From the NCBI RefSeq assembly GCF_049537125.1, contig NZ_JBMVQY010000003.1, positions 124,001 to 188,000 on the forward strand: a DNA stretch of 64,000 nt, read 5' to 3'. Positions 17,830 to 25,929 of the stretch are shown in pieces. This stretch comes from Limisphaera sp026417315. Its GTDB lineage: Bacteria; Verrucomicrobiota; Verrucomicrobiia; Limisphaerales; Limisphaeraceae. The notes below the pieces were generated by a model. The model saw nothing but the letters and a program-made list of their open reading frames with translations, was not told the origin of the DNA and ran no database searches. Every line of letters begins with the position of its first letter. Positions within the stretch are counted from its first letter, which is position 1. The translations under genes were made by a program, and so were the position numbers.

Positions 17830-18243
17830 TCACCGTGCCCGGGCCGGATCGCTGAACCGCTGTTTGACCTCCTCCAGACTGCGCCCCGTGGCCTCGGCGA
17901 CGGCCCGTAGGTACGTCTCCGCATCCAGAGGGCGCGGCCGGGCCCGGCACTGCGCTTCGAAACCGGGGAAACGCCACCAGTTGGGAAAGTCGCGACACTG
18001 CTGCGGCTTGACCGGCTGCACCCGACAATCCCGGCCCTCCAGGAACACGCACGATCCATCCGGCTTTTCTTCCAGCACCAGGCCGCGCCGGTCCGCCGCC
18101 AGCCGGCAATACCGCTGAATAAAGGTGAACTCGTCCAGCCCCAGAAACTCAGCCAGACGCCGGATCTCTACCTCAGTCACCCGGACCTGGCCGGGCCAGC
18201 GACAACACGCAGTACAACGCTGACACTCGTAAAAGACGGGCAT
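17830..18243 (-). CDS. YkgJ family cysteine cluster protein
   Basis: 137 residues. The N-terminal CQRCTACCRW and the later CVFLEGRDCRVQPVKPQQCRDFP form the conserved Cys pattern of the YkgJ/UPF0153 family, thought to bind zinc or an Fe-S cluster. The function is not established. It lies 38 bases downstream of trpE on the same strand and is probably the last gene of the hisI-trpE transcript. It converges with the PilX-like gene across 12 bases. Confidence 0.9.
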   Translation of the reverse strand: MPVFYECQRCTACCRWPGQVRVTEVEIRRLAEFLGLDEFTFIQRYCRLAADRRGLVLEEKPDGSCVFLEGRDCRVQPVKPQQCRDFPNWWRFPGFEAQCRARPRPLDAETYLRAVAEATGRSLEEVKQRFSDPARAR

Positions 18244-18281
18244 GCCAACCCGGGAAGATCCCGGCCGGCCGGGGCGGGTTC

Positions 18282-19823
18282 CTATCCATGTTGACAGCCC
18301 CGGGCGAAATGCTCGGCCAGGGCAATGGCCTGAAACATGGCGGAAGCTTTGTTGACGGTCTCCTGCAACTCGGCTTCCGGTTCTGAATCATGCACCCAGC
18401 CACCGCCGGCTTGCACGTACGCCCTGCCGTCCTTGAGCAGCGCCGTGCGAATGGTGATGCAGGTGTCCAGGTTGCCGTTGAATCCGAAATAGCCCACGCA
18501 GCCGGCGTACGGCCCCCGCGTGGTGGCCTCCAGTTCCGAGATGATCTGCATGGCCCGGATCTTGGGCGCCCCGCTGACCGTGCCCGCCGGGAACGTCGCG
18601 CGCATCAGGTCGAAGGGCGTCCGATCCGCGGCCAGGCGCCCCTCCACCGAGGAAACGATGTGCATCACGTGGCTGTAGCGTTCGATGATCATCAGGTCCC
18701 GCACCCGCACGGTGCCGAAGTCACAAACCCGCCCCAAATCGTTGCGCGCCAGATCCACCAGCATGACATGTTCGGCCCGCTCTTTGGGATCGGAGAGCAA
18801 CTCGGCTTCGAGGGCGCGATCCTCCTCCGGCGTACGGCCCCGGCGCCGCGTACCCGCGATGGGACGGATTTCCACCTGCCGGTCTTCACAGCGCACATGG
18901 ATTTCCGGAGAGGCCCCCACCAACGCCAACCCCTCGAGTTCCAAGAGGAACAGATAGGGAGAAGGGTTCACCGACCGGATGGCGCGGTACACATCGAGAG
19001 CCGAGGCGCGCACCGGGGCCGAAAACCGTTGAGAACCCACCACCTGAATGATGTCCCCGGCTGTGATGTATTCCTTGGCCTTGCGCACATGCGCCAGGAA
19101 GGTCTCCCGCGCCATGTTGGATGTGAACGCCACCGGAGGCACCGCGCCCGGCAACAGCGCCGGGACATGATCGCTGGGCTGTTCCAGCAAAGCCAGCAGA
19201 CGCTCCAATTCGCTGCACGCCTCGTCGTAAGCCGCGTCCGCCCGGTCCGGTTCTTCCACCCACGCGTTGACCACCACCGTCAAGGTCTGCGCCACGCGGT
19301 CGAACACCAGCAACTGATCCGCCACGAAAAAGTAGAGCGTGGGCGTCCCCAGCTCGTCCCGGGGCGGCCGGGGCACCACCGGCTCGATGTCATGAATAAA
19401 CTCGTAGCCGAGATAGCCCACCGCCCCGCCGGTAAACCGCGGGAGCCCCGGGACCGGCACGGGACGATATCGGCCAAGCACATGCTCGACCACTTCCAAA
19501 CCGTCCCGCACCTGACCCGGCCCGGGAACTCCGCGCGCCCCCACCACCTCGAACCGCTCCGTGACACGTCCGGCCTCCCGAACCTCTACCCATGCCCCGT
19601 CCTGCCGAATGATCGTGCGCGGGTTGGTGCCCACGAAGGAAAACCGCCCGAGGTGTTCGCCCCCTTCCACCGATTCGAACAAAAACGATTCGCCCTGGCC
19701 CCGCAGTTTGCGATAGGCCGAAAGAGGCGTCTCGATGTCGGCCAGCAGACGGCACGCCACCGGAATCAGGTTCCCACCGGCGGCGAGCTGCCGAAACGTC
19801 TCTCGATCAGGAAAAACGTGCAT
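18282..19823 (-). CDS. trpE: Anthranilate synthase component I
   Basis: 513 residues. It makes anthranilate from chorismate with the TrpG amidotransferase, the first step of tryptophan synthesis. The C-terminal chorismate-binding domain is clear: GDIIQVVGSQRF, SPYLFLLE, GASPEIHVR, IRPIAGTRRRGR (PIAGT rather than the PIKGT of PabB), EHVMLVDLARNDLGRV and TFPAGTVSGAPKIRAM. The N-terminal FLFESVEGGEHLGRFSFVG carries the ES motif linked to tryptophan feedback inhibition. The partner trpG is not adjacent; a candidate lies at 56687. The start overlaps the upstream membrane-protein gene by 17 bases. Confidence 0.96.
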   Translation of the reverse strand: MHVFPDRETFRQLAAGGNLIPVACRLLADIETPLSAYRKLRGQGESFLFESVEGGEHLGRFSFVGTNPRTIIRQDGAWVEVREAGRVTERFEVVGARGVPGPGQVRDGLEVVEHVLGRYRPVPVPGLPRFTGGAVGYLGYEFIHDIEPVVPRPPRDELGTPTLYFFVADQLLVFDRVAQTLTVVVNAWVEEPDRADAAYDEACSELERLLALLEQPSDHVPALLPGAVPPVAFTSNMARETFLAHVRKAKEYITAGDIIQVVGSQRFSAPVRASALDVYRAIRSVNPSPYLFLLELEGLALVGASPEIHVRCEDRQVEIRPIAGTRRRGRTPEEDRALEAELLSDPKERAEHVMLVDLARNDLGRVCDFGTVRVRDLMIIERYSHVMHIVSSVEGRLAADRTPFDLMRATFPAGTVSGAPKIRAMQIISELEATTRGPYAGCVGYFGFNGNLDTCITIRTALLKDGRAYVQAGGGWVHDSEPEAELQETVNKASAMFQAIALAEHFARGCQHG

Positions 19824-20364
19824 GGTGGTCGGGAGCGTGAAGTCGGCCGCTGCGCCGCAGACGATAAATGCCCAGCAGGGTGTAAAAAGCCACCGCCGCA
19901 GCGTAGGCCACGATCCCCATGCCGATGGCCAGGAGCACCAGCTTGCCCTCGCTGAACAGCATGATGGCCCCTCCCACCGCCGCCGTCAGCAGCGTGTTCC
20001 CGGCCAGGCACAACAAATACACCGAAATGCGCGTCTCCTGCACCCGTTCCACGTGCCAGTCCCGGTAATTATGCTCCCCCAGCGAACGCATGAGCCAGGC
20101 CGACTGGAAATTCCGGGCGGCCACCATGACGCTGGCCGTGGCGACCACGATCGCGGCCAACGGCCACTGGGCCAGGAGCACACAGACCAGCGCGTTGACC
20201 GCCAATCCCCACCGCCAGCCCAGGCGCTTGGCGATCGGATTGCCTTCGAGCACCAGATTCGGCGTGGCCACCCACGTGCTCAGGAAATCGGCTCCGCGCG
20301 CCAGCACCAACAGCGCCAGCATCATCAGATATCCCCGACTGCCCAGCGAAACGTACTCCTCCAT
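19807..20364 (-). CDS. DUF5658-like membrane protein
   Basis: 185 residues from the ATG at 20364, preceded by AAGG at a good distance; the frame extends to 20421 without a better site. About four membrane helices are visible. The N-terminal LLVLARGADFLSTWVATPNLVLEGNPIAKRLGW fits DUF5658 and related small membrane proteins (a D..ST...... ..G..E.NP pattern). A second half with two more helices (VYLLCLAGNTLLTAAVGGAIML and GMGIVAYAAAVAFYTLLG) ends in a basic tail. It lies between hisI and trpE and overlaps trpE. Function unknown. Confidence 0.75.
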   Translation of the reverse strand: MEEYVSLGSRGYLMMLALLVLARGADFLSTWVATPNLVLEGNPIAKRLGWRWGLAVNALVCVLLAQWPLAAIVVATASVMVAARNFQSAWLMRSLGEHNYRDWHVERVQETRISVYLLCLAGNTLLTAAVGGAIMLFSEGKLVLLAIGMGIVAYAAAVAFYTLLGIYRLRRSGRLHAPDHHARFS

Positions 20365-20427
20365 CGGTGCCTTGGATTGCCCGCCAGGCAGGCTCGGCCC
20401 GGTTCCGACCCTGCCCGCCACCCCGGC

Positions 20428-20820
20428 CTACCGTTTCGAGCCGTAGATCTGCTCCGGCGATTCCAGCTGCGGCTCGGTAATCCGGAAACCTTCCCCTCGC
20501 CCCGTCATGGACCGGAAAAAGCAGGACCGGTAACCCTCGTGGCAGGCGGCGCCCACCTGCTCCACCTGGATGAGCAGTGTGTCGCCGTCGCAATCGAACG
20601 CAATGTCCTTCACCCGCTGCACGTGACCGCTGGTCTCTCCTTTCATCCAGAACTTCTGCCGGGACCGACTCCAAAAATGCGTCAGCCCCGTTTCAATGGT
20701 CTTTTCCAGCGAGGCCCGGTTCATCCACGCCATCATCAGCACCCGTCCGGTGGCCGCGTCCTGAATGATGGCCGGGATCAATCCATTGCTGTCGAACTTC
20801 AATTGATCGAAAAAGCTCAT
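20428..20820 (-). CDS. hisI: Phosphoribosyl-AMP cyclohydrolase
   Basis: 130 residues from the ATG at 20820; an extension to 20931 is not conserved. It opens the adenine ring of PR-AMP in histidine synthesis. DSNGLIPAIIQDAATGRVLMMAWMN and THFWSRSRQKFWMKGETSGH are signatures of the family. Metal ligands are present: D76, D78 and D80 in DCDGD, and C77, C93 and C100. No HisE (phosphoribosyl-ATP pyrophosphohydrolase) domain is fused. It heads a mixed operon with trpE. A small perfect hairpin lies 5 bases upstream of the start. Confidence 0.96.
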   Translation of the reverse strand: MSFFDQLKFDSNGLIPAIIQDAATGRVLMMAWMNRASLEKTIETGLTHFWSRSRQKFWMKGETSGHVQRVKDIAFDCDGDTLLIQVEQVGAACHEGYRSCFFRSMTGRGEGFRITEPQLESPEQIYGSKR

Positions 20821-20825
20821 GGGTT

Positions 20826-20842
20826 CCAAGACTTCGTCTTGG
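20826..20842 (-). promoter_or_regulatory. Hairpin next to the hisI start codon
   Basis: A perfect 7-bp inverted repeat with a 3-base loop (CCAAGAC-GAA-GTCTTGG read on the minus strand) ends 5 bases before the hisI ATG, where a ribosome-binding site should be. It could limit translation initiation or be a protein site. No terminator-like T run follows. Confidence 0.4.
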
Positions 20843-21944
20843 GGGAAGAAACTACCAAAAAGTCTCCCTGCGACCACGAAAAACTTCGGGACGCCCGGGG
20901 CGGCGGCGCATTTCAGGTTTATAGCTGCCAACTAGGGACGGAATCTGGGGCGTTGCCCGGCGCGAGAACCTAGGGAAAACGGCATTTCCCTGGATCCGGG
21001 CTTCAAGAAACGAGAATGCGCGTTCCGCTGTCTACGGATCCCACGGCCCTATCCACGCGCTGAAGGCGCATTGAACTCGCCAGCCCGGGGCAACGCCCCG
21101 GGAATTCGGCCCGCCAGAACCCACAACGCCCTGAAAGGGCGCAATTCGAGGCCTCCCATCGCGGGAGGCTGGACGTGCCCCATCGAATTCCGCCCTCGCA
21201 GGGCGGGTTGAAATGGGACACCCGGTTACCCAGGGCGCGCCCTGGGCTGACGAACTCCCGCCCCGATGGGGCACCAATCCGGCGCGTCGAAGGCGCATCA
21301 ATTCAATAGCCCGGGGCAACGCCCCGGGCACTGCGGAGCCCAAAACGGGCCGCGCTCTGAAAGGGCGCCACTCGAGGACGCTCCTCCCGGGGACCGGTGA
21401 GCCCAGACCGAATCCCGTGCCTTCAGGGCGGGGTCCATGGCGACCATTCGGCTACGCAGGGCGTGCCGTGGGCTGATGAATCCCGCCCCGGTGGGGCGAA
21501 CACGCAACGTCCCGAAGGCGCACCCGTTCGTCCGTTGCGGGTGCAGTCTCGTTGCGCAAGGCGGGCCCCGGGCTGGTGAGTTTCCCACCCCGGATGGGGC
21601 AGTCATGAGCCGCACTGGAGGTGCCGCCATGCACCTGCTGCCAAGGTGATCCGACCGGCCAAAGCGCCGCCTTTGGCTGCCGTATCTGCCTCCGGGCTGG
21701 GCCGGGCAAACAGCAGCCCCTCAGGCATGACTCCCGCTCTGCTGCCGGCTCTGCCGGAATTCGCCCGCCGGTCTCCCTGGCCTTCTCGCAGGCCGGGGAT
21801 CGCAAGTCCGATTCCGCCCAAAGCCCGTGGGGAAACCACACCTGAGCCACCGCACGTTCAGTGCGACGCTCGTCGATCCGAGAACCCGGGCCATGCGCTC
21901 GGAGATGCTGAGGGCGCCGCGGTGTGAACTGTGCCCGGTCGGGG
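20843..21944. other. 1.1-kb gene-free spacer
   Basis: Upstream of hisI and downstream of the temptin-like gene (both minus strand). Most of it is the palindrome-rich repeat array described separately. The remaining ~340 bp (21601-21944) has no coding signal that I recognise. Confidence 0.6.
21057..21600. repeat. Palindrome-rich repeat array, copy B (~225-bp unit, about 2.5 units)
   Basis: Unit start GCGCTGAAGGCGC (21057) recurs in diverged form at about 21283 and 21508, spacings 226 and 225. Each unit carries the same series of palindromes: CCCGGGGCAACGCCCCGGG (21084-21102 and again 21310-21328), CGCCCTGAAAGGGCG (21127-21141; variant 21353-21367), GCCTCCC/GGGAGGC (21151-21169), CGCCCTCGCAGGGCG (21191-21205), CCCAGGGCGCGCCCTGGG (21229-21246) and GCCCCGATGGGGC (21260-21272). 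The array at 6763-7264 has the same order of modules. I see no protein-coding logic in it. Confidence 0.85.
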
Positions 21945-23021
21945 TTACGGCTCAAACAACACGCGGAGCCGACCGAAGCGCGCGGCTGCGTTGGTGCGCG
22001 GGACCGGATCGGTGAAGTGCCAGAGTTTGCGGCCGTCGCCCGGGTTTGGATCGGTCACAGTGGTGTCGGCCAGGCTGGTTTGCTGGAACGAGAGACTGCC
22101 GCTGAGTTCGAGCCTGGCGCTCAAAGTGGGATCGTCGTCGCGCAGGGGCACGCTCAGGGTGAGCCGGCCCTGGGCATCGAGGATCGGCGGCTCCCAGGGC
22201 GGCGCGTTGGGCTGGCGCGGATGAGTCCGGAGGGCGTACTCGGCCGCATTGCTCAACCCGTCGCCATCCGGATCGGTCTCCGGTGCCGCGAGGGCGGCTT
22301 CTTGGGGAAGGGAGAAGTATTGGGCCTGCCAGCCGCCGTACCGGGCCACCACCAGCAGCTGGACACTCAATTGCGCAGATTGGGGCGGGGACCCGTTGTC
22401 GGTAACCCGCAGGACGACGGTGTTCGTTCCGGAGGCACTTTCGGGAGGGATTCCGCTGAGGACGCCGTTGGTGCTGACTGCCAGCCACGCAGGACCCTCC
22501 ACTTTGCTGATGGTCAATCGCTGGCAGGCGTTGGGATCGGAGGCCGTGGCCGTGGCGTTGAAGGGCAGGCCCCACACCGCCGTGGTGGAAGAGACCCCCG
22601 CAAGCATCGGCTGGGCATTGGCCGGCCGGCTCGTGCTGACCCCCGGATTGGTTACCGGTGCGCCCGGGATGGGCACGCCGTCGCCGTCCGGATCTCCCAA
22701 TTCCTCGCCGTTGCAGTACGAGTCGCCGTCGGAATCCTCTGCGGCCAGGGCCGGGGTCCAGAAAGGCCGGCTCGAAGTGCCCACCAGTTGGAAGACCCGG
22801 TTCCCGAACGCATTGCGCGCGCCGCCGCCCGCCGGATTGATGTGACAGTTGGCGCACATGAAGACGTGGCCATTGGGAATTTGATTGACGCGAAAATCGC
22901 GGGCCTCGAGAAGCCCGCCGCTGCCCGCGGCCATCCAGCCGAGGAGTCCCAGGGCCCGAAGCGCGGCCATCCACGCAGCGCCAGGGTGGCCGCCGAAGGG
23001 CACCGTTCTCATGCGGACCAT
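21945..23021 (-). CDS. Secreted temptin-like cytochrome c protein
   Basis: 358 residues from the ATG at 23021; ATGs at residues 4 and 18 are alternatives. A hydrophobic signal peptide (ALRALGLLGWMAAGSGGLLEA) precedes a temptin-like domain: IPNGHVFMCANCHINPAGGGARNAFG with a CxxCH heme motif, then EDSDGDSYCNGEELGDPDGDG. An Ig/cadherin-like domain follows (GLPFNATATASDPN to VLRVTDNGSPPQSAQLSVQLLVV). Another DGDG stretch (ETDPDGDGLSNAAEYALRTHP) is a common calcium-binding linker in Verrucomicrobia. The C-terminal part resembles the WxF-type module of secreted proteins of this phylum. Function unknown; export and calcium/heme binding are inferred. Confidence 0.85.
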   Translation of the reverse strand: MVRMRTVPFGGHPGAAWMAALRALGLLGWMAAGSGGLLEARDFRVNQIPNGHVFMCANCHINPAGGGARNAFGNRVFQLVGTSSRPFWTPALAAEDSDGDSYCNGEELGDPDGDGVPIPGAPVTNPGVSTSRPANAQPMLAGVSSTTAVWGLPFNATATASDPNACQRLTISKVEGPAWLAVSTNGVLSGIPPESASGTNTVVLRVTDNGSPPQSAQLSVQLLVVARYGGWQAQYFSLPQEAALAAPETDPDGDGLSNAAEYALRTHPRQPNAPPWEPPILDAQGRLTLSVPLRDDDPTLSARLELSGSLSFQQTSLADTTVTDPNPGDGRKLWHFTDPVPRTNAAARFGRLRVLFEP

Positions 23022-23029
23022 GAGCCCAA

Positions 23030-23058
23030 TTTATGAGGGAAGCCGCCCAACGTGTCAA
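23030..23058 (-). promoter_or_regulatory. Candidate promoter of the temptin-like gene
   Basis: On the minus strand TTGACA (23053-23058), a 17-base spacer and CATAAA (23030-23035). Transcription would begin near 23023, only about two bases before the ATG at 23021, so the mRNA would be leaderless or a downstream ATG is used. Confidence 0.5.
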
Positions 23059-23358
23059 GGGCCCGACCCCGCACCAGGTGCGGAGCAAGCGGCCGCAATC
23101 CACGCCCGTGCGCGGGGAACGATCCGCAACGTTGCGGGTGGCCGGCCCGGACACACAGTCGCGCCACGAAGTCCGGCGCCGGGCGGGGCAGGTCGGGGAT
23201 CTCTCGATGTGCACTTCGGAGTGTGGATTCGTCCCCGGGACCCGCTCCGCACCCGCTCCACGGGCCGCGTTGTTCAGAGCCGGCGTCGCGCGGGAAATTC
23301 GCTTTCCCGTCGGAGCTCCTGCGCTACATTGCCCGCGCATTCAAAGCGCGTCGCAATC
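23059..23358. other. Divergent spacer upstream of the reductase gene
   Basis: About 300 bp between the temptin-like promoter and the ferredoxin-NADP reductase-like gene. Frames here run into the reductase gene but show no conserved motif before 23359. No clear promoter is visible for the plus-strand gene. Confidence 0.4.
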
Positions 23359-24165
23359 ATGGAATTGAATGCTCGAGTCTTGGCACGGCAGGAAGTGGCG
23401 CCGGGATTGATCATCCTGCGCGTGGCGCCGGAGGGCTGGGCCCTGCCCCCGTTTGAGCCCGGGCAGTTCGCCGTGCTCGGCCTGCCGGGAGCGGCCCCGC
23501 GGGTGCCGGAAGCCGAACCGGAGAACCCGCCACCGCCGCCCCACCAGTTGATCCGGCGGGCCTACTCCATCGCTTCGTCCTCGCGACAGCACGAGTATCT
23601 GGAATTCTATCTGGCGCTGGTGCGGACAGGCGCGCTCACCCCGCGTCTGTTCCGGCTGCACGTGGGTGACCGACTCTGGTTGGGCCCCCGGTTCAGCGGA
23701 ATGTTCACGCTTCGACACGTGCCCGCGGATGCGCACCTGGTCCTGGTGGCCACCGGCACGGGCCTGGCACCGTACATGAGCATGTTGCGGACCCACCTGG
23801 CCGAGAGTGCACACCGGCGCACGGCAGTGATCCACGGGGCCCGATACCCGTCCGACCTTGGCTATCGCAACGAATTGGAAGATTTGGCTCGACGGCATCC
23901 GCACCTGACTTATCTGCCCGTGGTGTCCCGACCGCAAGGGGCGGTGCCTCCCTGGAGCGGCGCCGTGGGACACGTGCAAGACATCTGGCGGGCGGGATTG
24001 ATCGCCCGGGCCTGGGGATTTCCGCCGGAACCGGCACACACGCACGTATTCCTTTGCGGCAATCCGCAAATGATCGAGGACATGGTGCGGCTGCTGGAGG
24101 GAGAAGGCTTTCGGGAACACCACAAGGACGCGCCCGGTCAGATTCATACGGAGCGATACTGGTGA
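23359..24165 (+). CDS. Ferredoxin--NADP reductase family protein
   Basis: 268 residues from the ATG at 23359. FAD-binding RAYSIASSSRQ (the RxYS motif), the NAD(P)-binding GTGLAPYMSMLRTHL, and FLCGNPQMIEDM near the C-terminus are typical of FNR-like flavoproteins. The ending HTERYW matches bacterial Fpr proteins, which end in an aromatic residue. The N-terminal loop contains a Pro-rich insertion (PRVPEAEPENPPPPPHQLI). It likely moves electrons between NADPH and ferredoxin or flavodoxin in the cytoplasm. No ferredoxin gene is adjacent, and the start has no strong ribosome site. Confidence 0.9.
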   Translation: MELNARVLARQEVAPGLIILRVAPEGWALPPFEPGQFAVLGLPGAAPRVPEAEPENPPPPPHQLIRRAYSIASSSRQHEYLEFYLALVRTGALTPRLFRLHVGDRLWLGPRFSGMFTLRHVPADAHLVLVATGTGLAPYMSMLRTHLAESAHRRTAVIHGARYPSDLGYRNELEDLARRHPHLTYLPVVSRPQGAVPPWSGAVGHVQDIWRAGLIARAWGFPPEPAHTHVFLCGNPQMIEDMVRLLEGEGFREHHKDAPGQIHTERYW

Positions 24166-24225
24166 GCCGCCTCGCCACCCTGCATGCCAGGATCCGCAGG
24201 GTCGGCACCAGGGCGGGCCTGCAGA

Positions 24226-25116
24226 TCAGAGGATCGGATCTTCGCGCCGGATGGGAGAGGTCTGCCAGCAACGCTTCCAGACCCTCATGAAGCCTTCCAC
24301 CCGCTGCAGGTCCACACGGCCGAGAAATCGACCCTCTTGCCGGAAGGCGGACCCCACAATAAAACCGTCGGCACGGGCGAAATAACGAGGAAGGTTTTCC
24401 GGGGTGATGCCCGAGCCGATCCAGACGGGCACGGACGCGTGGCGCCGGACGCGTTCGAGCTCGCCCACGGCCGGGGGTTCTCCCGTGCGGGGGCCCGTCA
24501 CCACCACCCCGTCCACGAGGAAAAACTCCGCCTGTTTCAGCTCGTCCACGATGCTCAAATCCGCCGTCAAAGCGTGGGAGCAGTGCTTCTTTTTCAGGTC
24601 GGCAAACACGCGGATATGGTCCACGCCCAGGTCCCGCCGGCGCCGGAGCAGCCGCCCGGCACAGCCCTCGATGAGTCCGGCCCCGCCGATGTGGGCGAAT
24701 ACATAGCCCTCGACGCGCAGGAAATCGAGGTCGGCCGCCGCGGCCACCTCCAGAGCGTCTTCATTCGCGGCTTCGAGCAACTGAATTCCAATGGGGCCCT
24801 CGAACCGGGCCCGGACCTCGCGGGCAATCTCGGTCATCAACAAGACCGCCGTGCGGGGCAAAGGCGGTTTGACGTACGGAAGGTCATAACTGTTCTCCAA
24901 AAGCAGCGCGTCCACGCCAAGGTCCCGGAATGTCTCGGCGTCGGCGACCGCTCGGCTGAGGATGAGGGATGGGGGATCGCAATGCCGCGGGGAACCCGGC
25001 AGAGGCGCCACTGCGATGACGGCCACCAACGGACGGAGGGGCCACGGCCGTCTGGGCGGTACCGGATTACCGGCCGAATTCGGAGGGACCGGGGCTGGAG
25101 ACGAAGAGGGTTTCAA
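24226..25116 (-). CDS. BtpA/SgcQ family protein
   Basis: 296 residues. A TIM-barrel protein of the BtpA/SgcQ family: VAPLPGSPRHCDPPSLILSRAVADAETFRDLGVDALLLENSYD, then GIQLLEAANEDAL, DFLRVEGYVFAHIG and VWIGSGITPENLP. The start is a TTG (25114-25116) overlapping the sdhB stop as TTGA, and no better start is visible. BtpA was linked to photosystem I in cyanobacteria; in non-phototrophs like this one the role is unknown. It is translationally coupled to sdhB and is probably the last gene of the sdh operon. No experimental function can be inferred from sequence. Confidence 0.85.
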   Translation of the reverse strand: MKPSSSPAPVPPNSAGNPVPPRRPWPLRPLVAVIAVAPLPGSPRHCDPPSLILSRAVADAETFRDLGVDALLLENSYDLPYVKPPLPRTAVLLMTEIAREVRARFEGPIGIQLLEAANEDALEVAAAADLDFLRVEGYVFAHIGGAGLIEGCAGRLLRRRRDLGVDHIRVFADLKKKHCSHALTADLSIVDELKQAEFFLVDGVVVTGPRTGEPPAVGELERVRRHASVPVWIGSGITPENLPRYFARADGFIVGSAFRQEGRFLGRVDLQRVEGFMRVWKRCWQTSPIRREDPIL

Positions 25117-25886
25117 ATGGCGGCCGCGGCACGTTGGATGGGATCGCCCTTGAGCAGGGCGACGGCATAGTCGCGGTTCATCCGGGCGATGAATTCAAGG
25201 CTGACGCCCTTGGGACAGACGGCTTCGCAAGAGCCCGTGACGGTGCAGGCCCCGAAGCCTTCGCGGTCCATCTGCTCGATCATGGCGCGGGCGCGCCGGT
25301 AGCGCTCGGGCTGACCCTGCGGGAGCAGGCCCAGGTGCGAAATCTTTGCCGCCACAAAGAGCATGGCACTGGCGTTTTTGCAGGCCGCCACACAGGCGCC
25401 GCAGCCGATGCACTGGGCGGCGTCCATGGCGCGTTCGGCGACATCCTTGGGAACGGGGATGGTATTGGCGTCGGGGGCGCTGCCGGTGCGCACGCTGATG
25501 AAGCCGCCCGCCCACATGATGCGGTCGAGGGCGCTGCGGTCCACGATGAGGTCTTTGATCACCGGAAAGGCCCGCGCGCGGAAGGGTTCGATGACGATCG
25601 TGTCCCCGTCCTTGAAACTGCGCATGTAGGTCTGGCAGGTGGTGACGCCGCGGTGCGGTCCATGCGGCTTGCCGTTGATGACCAGCGAGCAGGTTCCGCA
25701 GATGCCCTCGCGACAGTCGTGGTCAAAGGCGATGGGTTCCTCCCCGCGCCGGATGAGGTCCTCGTTGACCACGTCCAGCATTTCAAGGAAGGACATGTTG
25801 GGATTGAGCTCCGGCGTGACGTACGTGACGAACCGGCCGGGGCTCTGGGCGTCTTTCTGTCGCCAGACTTTCAGCGTAACTTTCAT
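25113..25886 (-). CDS. sdhB: Succinate dehydrogenase/fumarate reductase iron-sulfur subunit
   Basis: 257 residues. The N-terminal 2Fe-2S cluster motif CREGICGTC with a later Cys, then the 4Fe-4S and 3Fe-4S motifs (CIGCGACVAACKNAS, CTVTGSCEAVCPKGV) identify SdhB. It passes electrons from the flavoprotein to the cytochrome b subunit. The length and the gene order sdhC-sdhA-sdhB fit the class with a single di-heme b558-type membrane subunit. It starts 43 bases after sdhA. Confidence 0.97.
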   Translation of the reverse strand: MKVTLKVWRQKDAQSPGRFVTYVTPELNPNMSFLEMLDVVNEDLIRRGEEPIAFDHDCREGICGTCSLVINGKPHGPHRGVTTCQTYMRSFKDGDTIVIEPFRARAFPVIKDLIVDRSALDRIMWAGGFISVRTGSAPDANTIPVPKDVAERAMDAAQCIGCGACVAACKNASAMLFVAAKISHLGLLPQGQPERYRRARAMIEQMDREGFGACTVTGSCEAVCPKGVSLEFIARMNRDYAVALLKGDPIQRAAAAI

Positions 25887-25929
25887 GGCACCGGTTTCCG
25901 AACAGGATCCTGGGGGTGGGCCGGAAGAT

